Source: Cacajao melanocephalus (taxonomy: Eukaryota; Chordata; Mammalia; Primates; Pitheciidae). Taken from it: a DNA stretch of 64,000 bases. Location of the stretch: NCBI GenBank assembly GCA_963573385.1, contig CAUYLG010062894.1, positions 1 to 64,000 on the forward strand, read 5' to 3'. The notes under the pieces were generated by a model that had not been told where the DNA came from, searched no databases, and saw only the letters and a list, made by a program, of their open reading frames with translations. Both the position numbers and the translations under genes were made by a program. How positions within the stretch are numbered: position 1 is the stretch's first letter; every line of letters starts with the position of its first letter. Shown here piece by piece: positions 54,175 to 64,000 of the stretch.

Positions 54175-54395
54175 GTTCTCAACCAGGGACAATTTTACCT
54201 CTCCCTCCCCTAGGGAATATTATTTGGCAATGTCTGGAAACATTTTTGGTTGTCACATTAGGCAGAGGGTGCTACTGGTATCTAGTGGATAAGAAGCCAG
54301 GGATGCTGTGAAGCATCCTACAAGGCACAGGACAGCCCCTCAACAATGAAGTAGTATCCATTCCATTATCAGTAGTGCTGAAATTGAGAAAATCT
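54175..54395 (+). repeat. Old hAT-type DNA transposon relic
   Basis: GGTTCTCAACCAGGGACAATTTTACC, GGCAATGTCTGGAAACATTTTTGG, GGTGCTACTGGTATCTAGTGG, AGCATCCTACAAGGCACAGG and AAATTGAGAAAA at the end. Same family as 1537-1715. Confidence 0.65.
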
Positions 54396-54497
54396 ACCCT
54401 ACAACAAGACATATTACATACCTTTAAAAAAATAGTACAATGTAGGTAAGTTAAAGGGAGTGCATGAAGGGGGAAAAAAAACCTTTAGCATACAAAC

Positions 54498-54625
54498 CTA
54501 TTTCTGGGATATATCCCCCAGGCATTTTCTGGTAACCTCTTCCTTTACGACTGGGCATAACATTCCAGGCAGGAAAAGGCATCACTTGGGTAACTGGTTT
54601 TAAGTTAGCCAGTGGAACAACGTGC
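54498..54625 (-). CDS. ALG13: ALG13 exon: end of Tudor domain and start of low-complexity tail
   Basis: 128 nt after AACTTTTAAG, donor AAATAG|GTTTGT. Begins [11 protein letters not shown], the last Tudor strand (VPLxxLxP is typical), followed by a Pro/Met/Gly-rich stretch with the basic SRKGRGYQK and ending GGYIPEI. The next-exon junction makes Val. Confidence 0.95.
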
Positions 54626-54869
54626 CTTAAAAGTTAAAGGTGTCACCATGAAGATATCGCAACACAGACTTAACTCTCATTCAAAATATGTATCCCACCC
54701 CTTATACTTCAAGTGTATTCTATTAAAACCTGGTTAACAACGGCTTCCCCTTTTTTTAGGTTAGAAAACCTAAGAGTAGTTTTTACAATTTCACTGCTGT
54801 CTCTAGTACCGATCACATTTCAAAAGAAAGACTGGTAGACTGTATTAGTTCACATGTATTTGCTGCACC

Positions 54870-55140
54870 TCCTTGGAGAATTATATTCCCCTACCCCATT
54901 GACATGAGGTTTGGCAATGTAAACCACTCTGGTCAATAAAATATGTGACATTTTAAGATCCAGAAAATGGTTTGTTATGTTTTCATTTTATTCCCTATGA
55001 CCATGGAAGCACATGTTAAAACAGAATCTCTGTTGGATCGGATCCCATCTGCTGACCCACTATGGACATGCTAAATGAAGGAGAAAGGACATTATTGTTT
55101 TAAGCTGCTGAGATGTTCTGGTTGTTAGGGCAGCATAGCC
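54870..55140 (+). repeat. MaLR/MLT1-like LTR relic (tentative)
   Basis: CTTGGAGAATTATATTCCC, CTGGTCAATAAAATATGTGAC and TTGTTTTAAGCTGCTGAGATG with GGCAGCATAGCC at the end. Same family as 47275-47600. Confidence 0.5.
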
Positions 55141-55144
55141 TCAT

Positions 55145-55325
55145 TTCATGATTCTCAAAGTGGACCAGCAGCATTAGCATCATCTGGAAACTTGTTCAAA
55201 ATTAAAAGTCTTGGGCCCCACCTCAGACTTACTGAATCAGAAACTTTAGAGACTGGGCTCACTAATCTGTGTTTTCACAATCCCTCCAGGTAATTCTGGT
55301 GCATGGTAAAGTTTGAGAAAGACTA
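55145..55325 (+). repeat. MER20 (hAT-Charlie) relic
   Basis: GATTCTCAAAGTGGACCAGCAGC, GGGCCCCACCTCAGACTTACTG, AATCTGTGTTTTCACAATCC and GTAAAGTTTGAGAAAGACT, with the inverted TTCTCAAA / TTTGAGAA ends. Confidence 0.85.
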
Positions 55326-55652
55326 GATTAGCTTATCTTTATACTGGCAGAGGCTCAGTTAGTAATCCAACTTTCCAATTACTATGAACAGTTTTGTATC
55401 AGAATTCTATTGTACTTAGTATTTCTAATAAGTAGCCTAGTGCCTAAGATTTGAAAACTTTTATACATATCTAACACCTATATTGAGATTTCATACTTCA
55501 GCACATGCTTTTATAACTCAAGGTAAGTCACCCTAGGCCAATACCAGATAAAATTCTTATTATCTTACTAGCATCCTGGTAATTCTCTATTTAATACTAC
55601 AAAATGGAACCAGGAAGCAAAGATTTTAGTAATTCAAATTATAATATTCCTA

Positions 55653-58831
<3,179 letters not shown>

Positions 58832-59009
58832 TTAAGCCTAACAACTACACCACCACCTAGTGGTAAATTAACTCAGTTCTAAAACTGAGTCCAGTGCTTT
58901 CTCATCCCAACATTTGCATTTATAGTTCCTTTTTATAAGTATGTGCTACAATATATTTAGCAGATTACCTCCTATATTTTACAACTCCTACGAGGACACA
59001 CTCGTAAGG

Positions 59010-59400
59010 TTATCCCTATGATCCCTGCCTCGTCCATTTTACTGGTCTCTCCTCTGCTGCCTATAAGAAAGCAAGCAGCCATGTTCACCACTGCAATGTA
59101 GCAAGGAGCTGAGGGTTACTTCTGAGGGTTACTGACAGCAAAAACTTGAAGCTCTCAGTTCTATAGCTCAAAGGAACCAAATGCTGCCAGGCACCATGAA
59201 TGGGGAAGTGGATCCTTCCTCAGTCAAAGCTCCAGAGAAGAACTCAGTCCTGATCAACATCCTCATTAGTCTTATGAGACACTCAGCAGAAGATCCAGCT
59301 GAGCCATGACCATATTCCTAATCCACATAAATTGTGAGAAAGCTGTTTTAAGCTGCCAAGTTTGCAGTAGCAGTGTTAAAAAGCAATAGATAACTAATGC
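59010..59400 (+). repeat. MaLR/MLT1-like LTR relic
   Basis: GAAAGCAAGCAGCCATG, GGACACTCAGCAGAAGATCC-like order and the ending GCTGTTTTAAGCTGCCAAGTTTG ... TAGATAACTAATGC, which matches the common MLT-type LTR end (TTTTAAGCCACCAAGTTTG ... CTAATAC). Confidence 0.6.
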
Positions 59401-59411
59401 ACCTTGACTAA

Positions 59412-59591
<180 letters not shown>

Positions 59592-59721
59592 TAGTTTCCG
59601 TAAGCCTAAAGTCCTTAAGACAAGTAATCAGAAGTAATCAGTGAAGAACGAAGCAATCTTTACCCTAATACCTGGTTGCCACTCCTGGCAGTCCCATATA
59701 AGCTTTAAAAATCCTCCCCAC

Positions 59722-59758
59722 TCCACACACCCACACACCCACACACACACACACACAC
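59722..59758. repeat. (AC)n microsatellite
   Basis: CACACACC units followed by about 10 pure AC units. Confidence 0.9.
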
Positions 59759-60114
59759 GAGAAAAAAAAAAAAAAACACTTGGAAGCTTTAAACATCCAA
59801 GAAATAGAAATGCAAGACAAAAATCACAAGGTGACACTTACCTAGCACCAAACCTATCTGAATTTGCAGGCAGAACTAGGAATCAGAAGAAATATAAGAC
59901 ATCTACTTTATTATCTCAAACCCAAAGCGTTCAACTAGAGCTGCTGAATAGTTGTTTCCTCAGAGGCACACAATGTATACTCATAGTGCATACCAAAGGC
60001 AGACACGCAAACACTCCTAAAACTTAGACTGAGAGATTTTCTACTAGCTGAATGTGTCAAGTAAAGAATGAACCTCAGTTGTTATCCAGAAAATGATGGT
60101 GCTACTTTAGAATC

Positions 60115-60285
60115 AGTATTTTCTCAAAGTATGGTCCATAGCCTACCTACATCAGAATGCTTAGGCACACTTGTTTAAAAAAGATTCCTGGTCCCATTCT
60201 GACCTCAAATTTTCTGACAGTAGGCCCAGGAATCTGCCTTTCTGACGAACACTTTAATTCTTATACAACTAAAGTTTGAGAATCA
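60115..60285 (+). repeat. hAT-Charlie relic (MER20/MER3-like)
   Basis: TTTCTCAAAGTATGGTCCATAGCC, CATCAGAATGCTTAGG, AGGCCCAGGAATCTGCC and AAAGTTTGAGAATC, with inverted TTCTCAAA ends. Confidence 0.65.
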
Positions 60286-60536
60286 TGTAATTAGATAGTT
60301 CTGAAGTTTCTTCTAACAATACAAAAACGACTTAAACAAAACCCCCAAAGTCTGGGCATCTCACAATACATCTGTTTTGGCAAAACTCTCCCCCCATCAA
60401 AAATATATATCTTTAACATATGTGTATGTGTGAATATGTAATCTAACTCACAAGCTTGCCAGGCCCCTTCTACTTTCAAATGATTATGCACAGAAGTATG
60501 AAACACAATTATGATGATATCCCTTTCCCTTTATTA

Positions 60537-60895
<359 letters not shown>

Positions 60896-60977
60896 CCTGA
60901 CAAACAGCTGCACTTGACTGAAATTGTTTTGAGTACACAGAATCATAGTGACCACTACTTGAATAGCACAGTAGAAT
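60896..60977 (-). CDS. ALG13: ALG13 exon: end of OTU-like domain
   Basis: 82 nt, starts in phase 0 after TTTTCTTTAG with ILLCYSSSGHYDSVYSKQF and ends CAG G before GTATGT. GHYDSV is the motif carrying the histidine of OTU-family cysteine proteases (codon at 60948-60950), so this exon closes the OTU fold. The rest of the domain, with the catalytic Cys position, is in upstream exons outside the window. The one-nucleotide overhang G joins CT of the next exon to give Ala. Confidence 0.95.
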
Positions 60978-61717
60978 CTAAAGAAAAACACACAAAACAA
61001 TTAAGTGAATGACATACATCTTAAAACCATGAAATTAAGATGATAAATAACTTGAAATTGAGTCAGTAGGCAGCAATTGATAACTGAATTTATTTTTTAA
61101 GTGATTTTTTAAATCTAAAGATAAGGAAATGTAACCTGTATCTCACAGAGATTTTCTTGGCGGTGACTTTTAAATGCCAAAATTAAAATCACTACTAAGG
61201 TTACACTGTGAGCCTCAATCACATTACTTTAATATACCAAAAAAGTACTGATTTACAAATTTGCAAAATAAAAAAAAAAAAAACGAACACTTAGAAATTG
61301 AGTTACTGAACATAACAGAAAGAATACCAAATGCCAAAAGCCTCAGCTAACTTCTAAGAATGACTGGAGAAATTAGGTCAAATACTCTAAACTCTGACTA
61401 AGGGAGGAAAGGAATTTTATTCAATTATTTTAAAAGTTATCCATTTAACTTAATAGCAATATATTAATACACTATACAGCATCAATACTGCTAGAGAGAC
61501 TTCCTCAATGAATTAAGGCACATCTCAGGCTACAAAAATGAGAGTTTAAGGTCTTAGCTGATTCCTTGAATTCCTAGGTTTTTTTTCCCAAAGCAATTCA
61601 AAGGCCATGCTTGTTAAGCAAAATTTGTTCAGTCAAAATGTCGCACGTGATGAAATTTGTTTACGTAACTGTTTCAAAGTTTTCTGAGTCTTTGTTTTAA
61701 AAAAAAAATCTGTCTTA

Positions 61718-61884
61718 GCCGAGTTGGGTAGCATGTGTGCCAGTAGTCTCAACTACTATGGAAGGAGAGTCACGTGAGCCCAGGAGTTTGAAGCTGTAGT
61801 GTGCTATGACCTCACCTGTGGATAGCCACCACACTCTAGCCTAGGCAAGAGAGTGAGATCCCTATCACTTAATAAAAAAACAAA
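61718..61884 (+). repeat. FLAM_A-like Alu monomer (7SL-derived)
   Basis: GCCGAGTTGGGTAGCATGTGTGCC, GGAGTTTGAAGCTGTAGTGTGC, then CACCTGTGGATAGCCACCAC and CTAGCCTAGGCAAG. The CTGTGNATAGCCACNNCACTC block is shared with 7SL RNA and kept only in the oldest monomers. The 7SL central S domain is absent. Confidence 0.8.
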
Positions 61885-62189
61885 AATTCTGTTTTGTATA
61901 AGGGATATGATCCCTAGAAATTAAGGTTCTTCCATATTGAAGGTATCGCAAACTGAGTTACTCAAGACGATTATGCAATCTGTGAAAAGATGCTGCCACC
62001 AAGCCTCTTTGGCAGAAACAATTATCCTAAGCATTCTTTTCTTTCTATCTTCCTACTCTTCCCTGGGCTAACTTCTCCCAAAGATCAAGTTATTTAATGC
62101 CAGGTCTATTATTCTTCACTCGTGTTTCTGGAAATCACACTTATTAATTCTAAGAAATGTTAATAAAGGGAGGCAGTTGTGGTGGGAGA

Positions 62190-62213
62190 AACTTACAACT
62201 TAAGTTGTAAGTT
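62190..62213. other. Perfect 24-bp palindrome beside a 12-bp direct repeat
   Basis: Centred on ACTTAAGT with both 12-nt halves perfectly inverted. Overlapping its right edge, GTTGTTAAGAAG occurs twice, 2 nt apart. No function is assigned. Confidence 0.85.
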
Positions 62214-62981
62214 GTTAAGAAGCAGTTGTTAAGAAGTAGAGGAATCCAGTTAACCAGAACTGATGAATAAGCAGTCCTTATAGAAAGAAAACAGACAACT
62301 ATATAATTTCTCTATTCAAGTGGCAAGAAGTTCCATTTTGACTAGAAGAGGCAAAACAAGGCATGATGGCTTTTATGTTTCTGGTGTTATTCCAATGTGA
62401 AATAGTAATTCTCTCATACATACTTGTGGGTGGTTTGTTTGGGAGTGGGCAGGTGGGATATAATTAATAGCAGTAAAATAGTGAAAAAAAGGGGTAGATC
62501 TATATTACTGAGAAGGACATTTAAAAAGAACAAGTAACAATGTTAAATATGAGTCCAGCTACATTTAAAAGACAAACACAAAGAGAATGATACAGAAAGA
62601 TAATCACCAACATTTAATAGTTTGTTACTTTGAAGAGCATGAGAACCAATACTTATTACTTTGAAGTGCATAAGACTGAAGAAGATGAATGGAGACTTTC
62701 TTAGTCTACATTTCCAGACTTAATTTTTATTTTGTTTTTAATGTAAGTATGTACTTTTATCTAGATAGAGTAAGTGAGCTGAGTGAAGAGGGTTCGATTT
62801 CAGTAGCATTCATTTTAATACTGAATACACTTAAGAAACTGAAAATAACTATGTAGAATGCAGAGTTAAGTCAACACAGAAGGTGAAAGATACCAAAGTG
62901 AATATTAGGCATTTATTTCCATGAAAGTTTGTTCTAAAATATTTTAGAAGGCTCATTAATAATGTTCACTACCTATAATAA

Positions 62982-63285
<304 letters not shown>

Positions 63286-64000
63286 TCATTTATAAAAACT
63301 CAATCCTGATGGCAATCTTAAGAGTGTGAACTGAGATAAAGCAACAAAGTTTTAGGTAAAGCAAAGCATCACAAAATAAAAGCACTGGCTTTTCCATACT
63401 TATATTTCAATACAAGCCCCCCCTCCCTCTTTATAAATTCCCAAATCAGACATCTATATGCATTATCCTATAAACGCAAATACCCAAGTGCTGGTAAGTT
63501 TTAGCTCTGTATACACACATGGATATTTGTTGGTTGTACACACTTAAAATGTCTGACATTTTCATATTCTCATGGTTCCCAATGGGTAATGTTCCCCCAG
63601 ATTAGCTAAATAATCTCTCTGTAAGATACATAAGACATTTAAAAGTGGAATTGTATAATTGTAGGAACTAAGTGGGAGATACATGGATGTTCACTACATG
63701 AGTCTTTAAACTCTCTGTATGAAAAATTTCAGAATACAATGTTGGGGGAAAAAAAATTGATCTGAAAGTTTAAAGATCCCTGGTAAAGATTCAAATTTCA
63801 TCTCAAACAATTCTGTGTACAACTGTTTAGATACAAAAGCTAACACTCCTCTTCTTCAAACAATTCAGATTATGTCACACCTTCGCCTAAAAACTTTCCA
63901 TTAGTGTTTAGGGTCAAGTGTGCTGGTGTATGAAATTTACTTTAAACTACATCAAAAAAGAAAAGTGAACTGTTGAATGGATTGAGGAATAGATATGTGA

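Overview
This is a piece of a primate nuclear genome, almost certainly the X-chromosome locus where TRPC5 and ALG13 lie tail to tail (human Xq23). The evidence is interrupted genes with GT-AG introns, dense Alu/FLAM/L1/MIR/L2/MaLR/hAT repeats, and two gene tails that I recognise by protein sequence. The window is the reverse complement of the usual human orientation. Several residues differ from the human proteins as I remember them (TRPC5 C-tail, ALG13 C-terminal half, a shorter ALG13 polyproline run). A non-human primate is therefore plausible, but I cannot fix the species without a search.

Layout. Positions 1-3499 hold the last two coding exons of TRPC5 on the + strand (991-1080 and 2807-3499), ending in the PDZ-binding tail VTTRL. 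The 3' UTR follows, with several possible poly(A) sites. About 3.5-18.7 kb is the space between the two gene ends. It holds an Alu, old L1 ends, a MER2-type transposon relic, an ERV1-type LTR, and a compact near-perfect hairpin at 6214-6289 that I could not explain. From about 18.7 kb to 60977 the - strand carries 19 consecutive coding exons of ALG13. They run from the end of its OTU-like domain through a Tudor domain and a long low-complexity, proline-rich tail to the stop codon at 19377-19379. The exons join in frame: 2364 nt, 787 codons plus stop, with every intron phase matching. The glycosyltransferase and most OTU exons lie beyond position 64000.

The two genes do unrelated jobs. TRPC5 is a plasma-membrane Ca2+-permeable cation channel. 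ALG13 is the catalytic subunit of the UDP-GlcNAc transferase of N-glycan assembly in its short form, and an OTU-Tudor protein in its long form. They share only a convergent 3' boundary.

I found no bacterial-type operon, CRISPR array or new protein system. The points worth a second look are the 76-nt hairpin, a cluster of in-frame tandem splice acceptors and small exons in the ALG13 tail, a strong cryptic 23-nt exon that would introduce a stop, the pure triplet run coding polyproline, a 56-bp duplication inside one intron, and a perfect 24-bp palindrome.
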